A stretch of DNA of 64,000 nt from Citroniella saccharovorans (GTDB taxonomy: Bacteria > Bacillota > Clostridia > Tissierellales > Peptoniphilaceae). Where the stretch lies: assembly GCF_035481615.1 (NCBI RefSeq), contig NZ_JAYKOT010000003.1, positions 930,001 to 994,000 of the forward strand, in the 5' to 3' direction. The notes under the pieces are model-generated. The model searched no databases. It saw only the letters and a list, made by a program, of their open reading frames with translations, and was not told the origin of the DNA. Position 1 is the stretch's first letter, and the number at the start of each line of letters is the position of its first letter. This document shows, piece by piece, positions 36,871 to 46,566 of this stretch. Position numbers and translations under genes: made by a program.

Positions 36871-39478
36871 TTTTCACTTCCCGTCTCAAACTTCAAATTT
36901 ATATCAAATTCTTCCATCTTATATTCCCTATTAAAGAATGGAAGCCCTATAATCCTATACTTATTATCATCTACATAAGTTTTTGTTGGTATCCCTTGCT
37001 CTTCAATTTTTAGTAGGAAATTTTCTTTCCATTTATCTTTTCCTAATAAATGGCTCCCTTTAGGCTCAATGTAAATTTGTTCTTGCAAATATCCATCTGT
37101 GCCTTTCTTTTGTAAGAACAATAAGAAGTCTGGCTCAAATCTTTCACCTGTATCAAATTCATAAATAGCCAAGGCCGGAATCCTCTCATTTCTTACAAAA
37201 TATATTTCATCATATTTACTTCTTAAATCCTTAAATATCCCTTTAAAATATTTTACAAAAGCTTTTTCTTCACCTGTTCCATAGTTATCATTATAGACAT
37301 ACCATGGTTCAAAGGCTAAATCCATGCTATCTTCACTAACTATCATAGCTTGAGACACTCCTACTCCATCTCCATGTGTATTATCTATATATGTTTTTTT
37401 ATCTTTTAATACCTCGTGGATTCTCTTAGCATAGAACTCTTTAGTTCCTTCATACTCAGTCTCTATCTTTTGTATATATGATGCTATTTCTTTTAATATT
37501 TTCATAGTTCCATTATATAGACCTTTAGCTTGAAGTTTTTCATAAGGGCTTTCTATTTGTAGAGTTATATTTCCTAAACAATTATCTGAATGTAAAAACT
37601 CTCTTTTGGATTTTAAGTTAGGAAAATATGATTTTAGTGTATTAAATTTAAGTATTTCAAAGTTTGCCATCGCTGCTTCTGTGATATTTAGTGGTATTTT
37701 CTTAAATTTATATCGGGAAGTATTTATAAAACTATTAGTATTGATTTTTTTCTTCATCAAATAATCCATATATAAATGAACTACCACTTGATACCTTATA
37801 TTGGTAAAATCCATTTCGCATTTTTTTGTCTATTCCCATAACTGACTTTTTTGACTTCTCAACTTTTCTATTTGAAAATACATAGGCTTCTCTAAAAAAA
37901 TCACTTTGTTTAAATTCATCTTTTAAAATATAGTTTATTTCCATTGGAGCATCGGCCAATAAACCTGTTTGTTTTAATTCATATCTTAATTCACTAATAT
38001 ATCTTGAATCTTGCATTGAATGATATAAAAGAGTTTCTAATATTCTATTTTCATTTGTTACATCATAATCATATTTACGCTTATTTCTTGGCTGATCATC
38101 TTCAATTTTAAATGGACAATACCTAGCTCCACGTCCTATTAGTTGAGCTTCACTGATAGTTGTTTTCCCAGGCTTCCCATTTTTTCCATCTCTTGTTTCA
38201 TACAACCTTACAATATCAAAAAGATTTAATACATCCCAACCCTCATTTAGCATATCAACTGTGAAGATTATTCTATATGGATTATCTTTTACTTAAAGAG
38301 AGTTTACGGCAACCTGTTTTTCCTTTTTTTCAGATTCACTCTTAGAATTTAATATTATAGAGTTTTCAGTTGCAAATCCTAATTTTATATCAGATACAAG
38401 AGCATTTAGACTTGGGTCTTTATTTAGAAAATAATCTATAGAATTTCTAAGGTATTCATTATCAGAATCCTTATATTTTAGAATTTCATCAGCCTTGAGA
38501 TTATTCAATTTTTGGTAAAACCATCATAAAATGCTTTTGACTCTTTAATAGTTTTTGACTTTAATAAAACAACAGGTTTTATATTTTGGCCATTGTCTCC
38601 AAACAAATGTCTCCTATATTCACTTATTACAAGCGATAGCAGCGTTCTTGTCCACCTGTCATAATCACCTTGCATATTATTAAAATCTTTAGTATATCCA
38701 CTTTCTCTAAATTTAGATAAGGTGTAATCATATACAATTTTATCCAAATATTTCTTCTCAACATTAGGGTCTTTCAAGTCAGCAGTTGCTGTAAATTCTA
38801 ACAAGGCATTATCTCTATTTGCTCTAAATATTTTTTCAATTGTGTATTCCCAGCTTTTGGCATTTTCTTCTAGGTTTGTTTTTTCAGTTTTTGTTAGACC
38901 CTTGGTCACAGTATTTATATGGTGGGATTCATCAGATATTAAGACAATTTTATCATCCTCAAAATCCTCAATGGTAGGAGAATTCTCCTTAATAATATTA
39001 ATGTCCATGTGAAGTTTTTGCGTGGAAGTAAAACAAATGTTTATAGCATTTTTATCATAAAAGGCAAAATTGTTTACTTCTTTTACTTGAACTTGTTCTC
39101 CCATAAGTTCAATACTATCAGCAAAAAGATATTTAATAGAAGATTGATTGAGAAAATTTTCTTTAGTTTTTTCTATAATATTATTCTGATTTACAAAAAA
39201 TAAGAATTTTCTATAACCCTTGGTATATAAATATAGAATAAGTCCTGTCATGATAACAGTCTTACCAGACCCAGTTGCCATATGAAAAAGGTATGGATTT
39301 GTTTATTTTTAATCAAATCACTTTCAACATAGCTTATAAAATATCTAAAAGCATCTTCTTGGTAATCACGCAAAATTATATTGGGATTTAAGTTTGACTC
39401 TATATAGGAAGGCAATTCTTTTAAAGCTCCTATTTTTTTAATAACATCTAACTCTTGGTACAAATATTGGTCAGCCAT
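36867..39478 (-). pseudogene. Type III restriction enzyme Res subunit, multiply broken
   Basis: Start ATG 39476-39478, with its AAGGAG site overlapping the end of mod. In order: a helicase with Walker A HMATGSGKTVIM, DEAD-type ISDESHH, motif III FTATAD, motif VI region AQLIGRGARYCPF, and a C-terminal PD-(D/E)xK nuclease (FEPDFLLFL...IYIEPKG). Breaks: a one-base shift before Walker A (~39290), a missing A at ~38513, an in-frame TAA at 38293-38295 where Glu is expected (NSL-stop-VKDNPYRIIF), and a missing A in an A-run at ~37745. Not functional. With Mod it would form the type III complex that cuts after collision of translocating enzymes. Confidence 0.82.
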
Positions 39479-39482
39479 AATA

Positions 39483-41320
39483 TCACTCCTTGCCATAGAA
39501 GCTTCTTGTAAATACCTTATCAGCCTCACTCACCTTATATTCTTCATCACCTATATCTGATAAATTTACATAAAGCTGATTTTTATTTAAAAGCTCCATC
39601 ACTAGGTTTTTTTGCTCATCAAGACTTAGCTTATCAAAATCATCTTCATTTTCTTTTAAATCCCTAGGAAGTACAGAAGGAATTAATTTTCCATTATCAA
39701 TGGCCTTATTCAAAACAATTTTAACTTGCTCAGTATTTTCCGCTTTCTCTAGTTAATTGACTAGACTTTCATTATCATCTAAAAGTTCACAATAAACAAA
39801 AGATCCCCCACCTTGCCAGTTTACTGATTTAGAAATTCCACCTTGTTCACCTTCAATTACTTTTTCAAGTCTAGGAACTGAAACCGTATTTATATAATCC
39901 ATTTGCTCAACACCAATATAACGTCGTTTTATTTTTTGAGCTACAGAACACGAAGACCCCGAGCCAAGACAATAATCCAATACAATGTCGCCCTCGTTAG
40001 TTACCATAGATAGGATACGCTTAATTAAAGCTTCAGGTTTTTGTCCAGCACCAAATTCTATACGTTCTGATGACATAGGATTAATCGCAAAAATATCTGA
40101 CCATAGAGAATTTACAGGCTGGCCTTTATATTCATCTAAAAATATTTTTCGGTTAATATTTTTATCCTTTGAATTTGGAAATGCTAATCTTCCTTCTTTA
40201 TCCCATTGTTGCATCACTTCTTTTGATACAGAATATCCTTTCTTAGGTGTTTTGTATCCTTTGTAATCATAAATTAAATTTTCTCGGTAGTTTGGACTCT
40301 GAATAGGAGACTTCATATATTTTCTTCCATATTCATCTACAAAAGTAAATCTTTCTTTAATATATTTTTGTGTATTTTCATCATCTAAGGTAAACACAGG
40401 ACTATATTCCATTTCATAAACATCTTTTGAGTACCATAAAATCCATTCGGTCACATTATTTAATTGATTAGATGGATTAGCACTACCACCCTTTCGCTTC
40501 CAAGTAATCGCATTTCTAAAGTTCTCTCTCCCAAAAATCTCATCCATAATAATTTTTAAATATGCTTGTTCAAATGAATCTATTTGTATAAATATTGATC
40601 CACTATTACTTAATAATTTTTTAGATATTTCTAATCTATTTTTCATAAAAGTAAGCCAGGATGAGTGATTAAAAGAGTCATTATAACAAAAACTATCACT
40701 ACCTGTATTATAAGGTGGATCTATATAAATACATTTAACTTGACCCTCATATCTTTCTAATAAAGAAGTCAAAGCAATCAAATTATTTCCTTTTATAATT
40801 AAATTATCATCTTCTCTAAATTTTATATTTTCTTCTAGTCCGTCTTTAGTATATCTCTTAGCATTTCCTAAAACTTTTGGAGCTAGAAGTCTATTTACCT
40901 GGTCTGGGGCTAAGGTTTCATTATAAAAAATTTCATCTCTTTTTTGGTCTTCTTTGGTTTGTCCACCTTCAAGGACGCAGTCTTTATAAGGCCATACCAA
41001 GGAAACATCTTGTTTTTGACTAATTAGATTATTGTTAGAGTCTACAAGTCCTATCTTGTTTTTATACATAGTATATGAATCCGGAAGAAATTCTTTTGAT
41101 TCTAGGATCCAAACAAATTTATTTTTATCAAAAACATATATATCATCAACTTTTGTAAAGAAAACATCTTTCTACAATTTGTTACCGAGAAGTGCTTTCA
41201 ATAAATTTTCGTCATTACTTCTTGCAGCATCTCCTACTTTTGTTTTATTATCTGATTCTTTTCTCCAACAAATCTTTCATCTGCGCTCAAAACATTTTTT
41301 AATTCATCTAAAAATTTCAT
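39483..41320 (-). pseudogene. Type III restriction-modification Mod subunit (N6-adenine methylase), broken
   Basis: From ATG 41318-41320, MKFLDELKNVLSADERFVGEK, then a one-base deletion in an A-run. The new frame meets a TAG (NKL-stop-KDVFFTKVDD) and then opens for 438 codons with the beta-class methylase motifs DPPYNTGSDSF (IV) and VLDYCLGSGSSCSVA (I), and a target-recognition region between. A TAA at 39753-39755 (SLVN-stop-LEKAENTEQ, probably from GAA) cuts off the last 90 codons, which continue in frame to 39483. Mod defines the target and protects DNA. All parts are recognisable but no full product can be made. Confidence 0.82.
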
Positions 41321-41595
41321 ATACTAGCTTACAGCCTCCATACCATCTTAATTTACGCATCCAAGAACTGAACAAATCTTTAAATAATTTCTAAAATTAT
41401 ACTTTTTACTTTGTTATTCCCCCAGGAATCAACATATATACCTTAAAGAATAGCTTTTTATGTTTGTTCTAAACTAATCAACTTATCATATTTATCCCAA
41501 ACAATTTAATACGGGATTATCATATTTATATTATATCATATAGTAAAATCTATCGACTTTTCTAGGTAGCTTTTACTTGATTATTTCATCAAGGC
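41321..41595. other. Spacer upstream of mod
   Basis: No gene. A CTATATGATATAATATA stretch near 41525-41545 could hold the mod promoter -10 on the minus strand; no good -35 is seen. Confidence 0.3.
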
Positions 41596-41631
41596 AAAAA
41601 AGACCACAAGTCATAGCTTGTGGTCTTTTTT
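41596..41631. terminator. Strong bidirectional terminator
   Basis: A6 run, GACCACAAG-TCATAG-CTTGTGGTC, T6 run. It closes the metal-transport operon. Confidence 0.8.
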
Positions 41632-41671
41632 GCTTCTTCTTGTTTCTGTTTTTTTACTTGGCATAAAAATT

Positions 41672-41706
41672 CCTCCTGATTAGTCTCTCTTTACCTAATC
41701 AGGAGG
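41672..41706. repeat. Hairpin CCTCCTGATTA...TAATCAGGAGG, copy 1
   Basis: An 11-bp perfect inverted repeat with a 13-base loop, preceded by CATAAAAATT. The same arms and the same upstream context recur at 51228-51257. It may be a terminator or a small repeat unit. Confidence 0.65.
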
Positions 41707-41742
41707 TTTATATACATAAATTTTAACTTGCCTCTAACATTT

Positions 41743-42147
41743 TTATTTATTCTCGTTTGTGTAGATTCTTTTTCCCTTGGGAGATTTTTTAGGGTAGTCT
41801 AGAAACTTATTTAAAGCAAGAAACATTTCATCACTTGTGACATGCTCTAATAAATCTGATTGGTCATGGACAACTTCCCCATCAAGACCTAAGACATTAA
41901 CAAGGAAAAATTCCCATATTCTGTGTTTTGATAAAACTTCCTTAGCATCCCTATCTCCTAGGTCACTTAGATATATCTTGTTTTTATCTTGGATTACTAA
42001 GCCATCTTTTACTAGTTTTTTAATCATTTCACTAACAGATGGCCTGCTTATTGAAAAATAATCAGATATGCTTATATTATTTGTATATCCCTTATCTTTT
42101 GAAAGCCTGTATATGGCTTGGATGTAATCTTGCCTGATAGAATTCAT
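41743..42147 (-). CDS. DtxR/MntR-family metal-dependent repressor
   Basis: 134 aa. The N-terminal winged helix is at about 1-70 (YIQAIYRLSKDKGYTNNISISDYFSISRPSVSEMIKKLVKDGLV), followed by the metal-binding dimerisation helix region with the family ligand pattern (HRIWEFFLVNVLGL...VHDQSDLLEHVTSDE). The length fits MntR-like members without an SH3 domain. It is the last gene of the metal ABC operon. A DtxR-like palindrome lies at the operon promoter (45848-45865), so it probably represses its own operon when Mn or Fe is replete. Confidence 0.85.
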   Translation of the reverse strand: MNSIRQDYIQAIYRLSKDKGYTNNISISDYFSISRPSVSEMIKKLVKDGLVIQDKNKIYLSDLGDRDAKEVLSKHRIWEFFLVNVLGLDGEVVHDQSDLLEHVTSDEMFLALNKFLDYPKKSPKGKRIYTNENK

Positions 42148-42155
42148 AGTTTACC

Positions 42156-43290
42156 TCATAGTGCGTAATCTTTTAACAAATTTATATATAATATTCTACC
42201 CTTTTCAGTTAGTTTATAAATGTCTCCTTCAACTTTTATCTTTTTTTCTGATATCAAAATTTTACTATATTTTTCTATATCTTCTTTTTCGCCATGATAG
42301 ATGCTTAGCGATTGTTGTAAGTCCTAACTCATCACTTGCATTTGCTCTTTCTTGGTGGTTGCCAACGTGAATCACAAATGTATCCTTTTTAAATTCCACA
42401 TGATTTTTCTTACGCCTTAATATTTTCATCAAAAATCCATTTTTGTTAAATAAAAATGTAAGAAGAAAAGTAATCCCTGCCATGGTTGCTGACATTCCAG
42501 ACATGGATAGGTTGAAATACATGGCTAATAAAAATCCTAAAACAGAATTTATTATTGAGTAAAGGACTGATATTAGGATCATGACCCTTAGATTTTTGCT
42601 TATCAAGTATGCACTTGCGGCAGGTGCTATTAGAAATGATATTACTAAAATAGCTCCCACAGCCTCAAAGGCGACCACCGTTGTAAATGAAGTAAGGGTC
42701 ATTAGGGCGTAGAATAAAAGTACTTCTGAAAATCCTGCAATTTTTGCAAATTCTGTATCAAAGGTTGTTAGTTTTAGCTCTTTAAAGAAAACTATAATAA
42801 AGGCTAAATTTAATATCCCTATCACAGACATTTCAAAAAGGGATTTTGGAATTTCATAACCAAAGAAATTCATAGTATTTAGAGGTGCCATTATAACCTC
42901 TCCCATGAGGACGACGTCCACATCAAGGTGGACATTTCTCGCATACTTTGTTATAAGTATAACTGCCAAGGCGAAAAACATTGGAAAAACAATACCCACA
43001 GCATCATCATTTTTTACAAGTTTTGTCTTCGATAAAGATTCTATAGAAAATACTGTTATTATTCCAAAAAGTGCCGCCCCAAAAACTAGGTAAACTGAGC
43101 TAATATCCTTTACGATAAAATAAGCAATTACAATACCAAGAAGTATTGAGTGGCTTATAGCATCAGCTAACATTGATAGACTCCTTAGTACCAAGAAAAC
43201 TCCAATAAGACTGCAAGCTATAGCTGTGACTAAGAGCACTAATAAGGTTTGGTAATTCGATATAAATGAGTATCTTAGAAAATCAATCAT
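42156..43290 (-). pseudogene. Metal ABC transporter permease 2 with C-terminal regulatory domain, frameshifted near the end
   Basis: The membrane part is intact: about 8-9 helices of the ABC-3 family (residues ~1-285) with the usual LADAISHSILLGIVIAYF coupling region. A cytoplasmic extension then begins (FVIHVGNHQERANASDELGLTTIAKHLS). There the frame runs to a TAG after RRYRKI at 42265-42267. One base removed near 42300 continues it as GEKEDIEKYSKILISEKKIKV...GDIYKLTEKGRILY, a winged-helix-like ending, to a TGA at 42156-42158 just before the DtxR gene. The transporter domain could still work, so this may be a mild truncation, a sequencing error or natural variation. Confidence 0.72.
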
Positions 43291-44152
43291 ATTTTTTCCT
43301 CACAATCATTTTTCTCATCCCCCTTGGACCAACTAGCATTGATAATAAAGATATAAAGCTCATTATCAGAATAATTGTAGATCCAGTACTCATACCGTCA
43401 TAGGCTGTGGAAATATAGGTACCTATACATGCAGAAATTCCACCAGATACTCCTGCAATTATTAACATAATATGAAACCTATCTGTCCACTGTAGGGCCG
43501 TAATTGCAGGAACTATAAGCATAGATGAAATCAATATTGCTCCAACAAGTTTAAGTCCTGTTATAATCAAAAGCATAGTCGCAATTAAAATCACAGTATT
43601 CATCAACCCTGGATTTATTCCAATTGTTTTTGCATAAACTTCATCAAATACATAGACTTTTATTTCCTTATAAAAGGCTATAAGCATTAAGATTGAAAAA
43701 ATTGATACTATAAATATTATCTTTACATCGTTTTTCATAATGTAAGAAGCCTGGCCAAAAATATAGTTTTTAAGACCAGATTGGGAAACTCCAGCATAGT
43801 CAGGATTGCCTTGGATAAAACTTTTTAAAACCATGCCTAGTCCAAAAAAGCTTGATAATACGATGGCTAAAGTAGCATCAAGGTCTATTTTTGAGTTGTT
43901 TGAAATAATATCAATTAAGAAAAATGATATAGCACCTGCAAAGGCAGCCCCAAACAAAAGTATGATTGGGGATTTTTCCATTGATAGCATAAAGGCAATG
44001 ACAATGCCAGGATAGGTACTATGACCTATAGCATCACCTATTAAAGACTTCCCCTTTAAAACGCTTATTGAACCAATTATACCAGTAGCCATGGCTAGAA
44101 TTATTGTGCCTAAAGCTACTATTATAAATGAATAATTTCTTAAAATATCCAT
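43283..44152 (-). CDS. Metal ABC transporter permease 1
   Basis: 289 aa ABC-3 family inner-membrane permease with about 8 helices and the coupling motif GDAIGHSTYPGIVIAF near residue 38-53. It forms the channel with permease 2, whose start it overlaps by 8 bases. The upstream ATPase ends 4 bases before its start. Confidence 0.88.
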   Translation of the reverse strand: MDILRNYSFIIVALGTIILAMATGIIGSISVLKGKSLIGDAIGHSTYPGIVIAFMLSMEKSPIILLFGAAFAGAISFFLIDIISNNSKIDLDATLAIVLSSFFGLGMVLKSFIQGNPDYAGVSQSGLKNYIFGQASYIMKNDVKIIFIVSIFSILMLIAFYKEIKVYVFDEVYAKTIGINPGLMNTVILIATMLLIITGLKLVGAILISSMLIVPAITALQWTDRFHIMLIIAGVSGGISACIGTYISTAYDGMSTGSTIILIMSFISLLSMLVGPRGMRKMIVRKKYD

Positions 44153-44156
44153 ATCC

Positions 44157-44867
44157 TTACCTCACAAAGGCCTTGTCAACATTTTCTTTTGTAAAAACTT
44201 CAGAGACTTTACCTTGAGCTATTACTTTTTTATTTAAAATTATGATATGATCGAAGTATTTTTCTATAGTGTTTAAATCGTGATGAACAACTATGGATGT
44301 CTTTCCCTTCATTTGAGAATCCTTCATAAAGTCAAATATAACTTTTTCTGTCACCTTATCAACACCAGCCAGTGGCTCATCCATGAAATATATATCAGCA
44401 TCTTGGGCAATAGCTCTTGCTATAAACACTCTTTGCCTTTGGCCGCCTGATAATTCTGAAATTTGTCTGTCTTCAAAATCGTGCATACCAATTTTTTTAA
44501 GGGCGGATCTTGCAAGATCATAATCATTCTTACTCGGTCTTTTGAGCCAACCAAGATGGACATACCTACCCATAAGCACAACATCTAAAACTGTTGTTGG
44601 AAAATCCCAATTTACAGATGCTGTTTGGGGTATATAGGCAATTTTTTTCTTGACCTCTCCAAAGGACTTTCCCATGATAACCACTGACCCTGATAATTTT
44701 TTTTGTAAATTTAAAATTCCCTTTATCAAGGTTGACTTTCCAGCTCCATTAGGGCCAATTATTGCTGTAATTGAATTATTGACTATTTCAATATCATTAT
44801 CCCAAAGAACAGGCTTATATGCATATGCAATTGTCATGTCCTCTACTTTAATAATTACATCTTTCAT
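44157..44867 (-). CDS. Metal ABC transporter ATP-binding protein
   Basis: 236 aa. Walker A IGPNGAGKST (~37-46), Q-loop IPQTASVNW, signature LSGGQRQRV, Walker B YFMDEPLAGVD and switch His in VVHHDLN. Energises Mn/Zn/Fe-type uptake with the two permeases encoded next. The start has an AGGTGG site and lies 7 bases after the binding-protein gene. Confidence 0.92.
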   Translation of the reverse strand: MKDVIIKVEDMTIAYAYKPVLWDNDIEIVNNSITAIIGPNGAGKSTLIKGILNLQKKLSGSVVIMGKSFGEVKKKIAYIPQTASVNWDFPTTVLDVVLMGRYVHLGWLKRPSKNDYDLARSALKKIGMHDFEDRQISELSGGQRQRVFIARAIAQDADIYFMDEPLAGVDKVTEKVIFDFMKDSQMKGKTSIVVHHDLNTIEKYFDHIIILNKKVIAQGKVSEVFTKENVDKAFVR

Positions 44868-44874
44868 AAGCCAC

Positions 44875-45816
44875 CTATTTCAAGTTTTCCACAATTAAAT
44901 CGACGTTGTGTTTGTACATATCTATATAAGAGTCGCCTGCTTGACCTTCTGGTGCTAGAGAATCAGAAAATAATTCCTTGCCTTGGCCTGATACAACTTC
45001 AACATCAATTCCTTTAGCATTAACAGCTTCCTTTAACTTTTCCATCCTCATTGGATCAGTAGTTGATTCTGCAAAAATAGCTTTAATTTTATTTTTTACA
45101 ATAAAGTTTACAGTATCTTCTATATCTTTGTTCGCAACTTCACTATCAGTTGAAACTCCTTGGGGTGCCTTAACTGGTATGTTATAGGCCCTAGAAAAAT
45201 AATTAAAAGCATCATGTGGGGTAATTAGGTACCTACTAGATTCTGGAATTGAATTTATTTTTTCTTTATTTTCTTTATCTAGGTCATCAAGCTTAGCTAG
45301 ATAGTCTTTTAAGTTTTTTTCAATGTTCTCTTTTTCCTCAGGAAGAAGTTTTTCTAAATCTTCTGCAGCATTTCTTGTTGCTTCCTTATAAAGATTTATA
45401 TTAAACCAAAAATGTGGATCAACTACAACTTCTCCATCTTGCTCCATCTCCCCAACATCTTCCTTTTTAAAGCTTCTAGCTACTGCAGAGCCTCTCTTTT
45501 CTAAAACATCAACCATCTTTCCCTCAAAATGTAAACCATGATATAAAAGAAGGTCAGCCTTCTTAATCTTTTCCAAATCTTGTGGCTTTGCAGTATAAAG
45601 GTGTGGGTCCTCGCCAGCAGGAATTATAAGTTCCCTATCAACCTTATCCCCAACTAGGTTATATACCATATCATATAAAAATGAAGTTGTAACGGTAACA
45701 ACTTTCTTCTCCTTTGATTGATTTCTAATATCTAAAGCATCTTTATTATCATTTTTTGAACAGGAACTAGCAAAAATAAGTACCGCTAGCATAATAAGTA
45801 TCTTTTTAAATTTCAT
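44875..45816 (-). CDS. Metal-binding lipoprotein of an ABC importer (cluster A-I, probably Mn/Fe)
   Basis: 313 aa. Lipoprotein signal with lipobox FASSC (Cys19). Metal ligands by family alignment: His in GEDPHLYTA, His in VDPHFWFN, Glu in IFAESTTD, and Asp in AGDSYIDMYKHN. Glu at the third position points to Mn or Fe rather than Zn, which usually uses a third His. A short charged segment (DVGEMEQDGEV) stands where Zn proteins have a His-rich loop, again favouring Mn/Fe. First gene of the operon, with GGAGG start and a regulated promoter upstream. Confidence 0.87.
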   Translation of the reverse strand: MKFKKILIMLAVLIFASSCSKNDNKDALDIRNQSKEKKVVTVTTSFLYDMVYNLVGDKVDRELIIPAGEDPHLYTAKPQDLEKIKKADLLLYHGLHFEGKMVDVLEKRGSAVARSFKKEDVGEMEQDGEVVVDPHFWFNINLYKEATRNAAEDLEKLLPEEKENIEKNLKDYLAKLDDLDKENKEKINSIPESSRYLITPHDAFNYFSRAYNIPVKAPQGVSTDSEVANKDIEDTVNFIVKNKIKAIFAESTTDPMRMEKLKEAVNAKGIDVEVVSGQGKELFSDSLAPEGQAGDSYIDMYKHNVDLIVENLK

Positions 45817-45847
45817 ATTTCCTCCAATGAATTAATATTTCTATAAA

Positions 45848-45865
45848 AGTTAGGCGTACCTAACT
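45848..45865 (-). promoter_or_regulatory. DtxR/MntR-like operator
   Basis: Palindrome AGTTAGGCGTACCTAACT between the -10 and the start of the binding-protein gene. The TTAGG/CCTAA arms match the DtxR/IdeR/SirR type of box. It overlaps the likely transcription start, so binding would block initiation. Confidence 0.8.
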
Positions 45866-45871
45866 ATTTAT

Positions 45872-45900
45872 ATTGTAGCTCCTTCATTTATTTTTGTCAA
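45872..45900 (-). promoter_or_regulatory. Promoter of the metal-transport operon
   Basis: -35 TTGACA (45895-45900), a 17-base spacer and -10 TACAAT (45872-45877): a consensus vegetative promoter. Confidence 0.85.
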
Positions 45901-45908
45901 TTATTTTT

Positions 45909-45923
45909 TGATAATAATTATCA
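45909..45923. promoter_or_regulatory. Perfect 7-1-7 Fur-family box
   Basis: TGATAATAATTATCA equals the Bacillus Fur consensus TGATAAT-N-ATTATCA. It lies 9 bases upstream of the -35 of the metal operon. PerR or Zur relatives bind similar 7-1-7 sites, but TGATAAT favours Fur. Confidence 0.75.
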
Positions 45924-46085
45924 TTTGTGCATGGATAAGAAGATCAATCTATATTTTAAGGGGATTAATTTATTAAAGCAATAAAAAAGTGATATGCAGA
46001 ACAGACTTACCTATTCGCCAACACCAGTAAAGTAATTCTCCCGAATATTGTATTATTTCCGGGAGAATTTGATTTCTTATTAACT

Positions 46086-46242
46086 TTATTTGTTTACTTT
46101 CCAATATCCATCTTTAACGCTGCCATTATAGTCGATTGTTTTTTCAATTTTAAGAACTTTTGAATCTCTTTCAATCGTACTTACAGATACCAATAATATA
46201 TGAGGTAATTCAATAGTTCTTATGTCGTCTGTCTGTTGTCTT
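46086..46242 (-). pseudogene. C-terminal fragment of an unknown protein
   Basis: 51 codons open from a stop to TAA 46086-46088, reading TIELPHILLVSVSTIERD...IDYNGSVKDGYWKVNK. The style is that of a small accessory or lipoprotein tail. No start codon and no family recognised. Confidence 0.3.
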
Positions 46243-46247
46243 TAACT

Positions 46248-46296
46248 TTTTACCGTCATTTTTACCGTCATTTTTACCCTCATTTTACCCCTCATT
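46248..46296. repeat. Four short tandem repeats (12-13 bp)
   Basis: Units TTTTACCGTCAT (twice), TTTTACCCTCAT and TTTTACCCCTCAT. On the minus strand they would encode repeated Lys-Asn-Asp-Gly, as in linker regions of surface proteins. Confidence 0.7.
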
Positions 46297-46502
46297 TTGC
46301 TTGTCATAATTTAGATTTTTTAGAATTGTAGTTAAAGAAGATTCTGTGGATTAAGCTCTGTCCTTAATCCTTCTTTATAATTTTCTTCCACATTCCTTTT
46401 GAACTGTCAATTTTAAGTTTACAGTTGAATTTTCTAACTAATAGTTATTAAGTATTGATTTTGCCTTAGTCGCTATTGTAAATAATTATTTCCTCAAGCC
46501 AA

Positions 46503-46540
46503 AAAAGACCGCAAGTCTTAGCTTACGGTCTGATTTTATC
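46503..46540 (-). terminator. Terminator of the Mg-ATPase gene
   Basis: GACCGTAAG-CTAAG-ACTTGCGGTC followed by T6 on the minus strand, 27 bases past the stop. Confidence 0.75.
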
Positions 46541-46566
46541 TTTCTCTTGTATTTACTTTTATTAGC

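Larger units (their letters stand above)
45924..46502. other. Intergenic stretch with gene debris
   Basis: Holds a hairpin AATTCTCCCG/CGGGAGAATT (about 46031-46069), the coding fragment 46086-46242, and the short tandem repeats at 46248-46296. The rest shows nothing recognisable. Confidence 0.4.
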
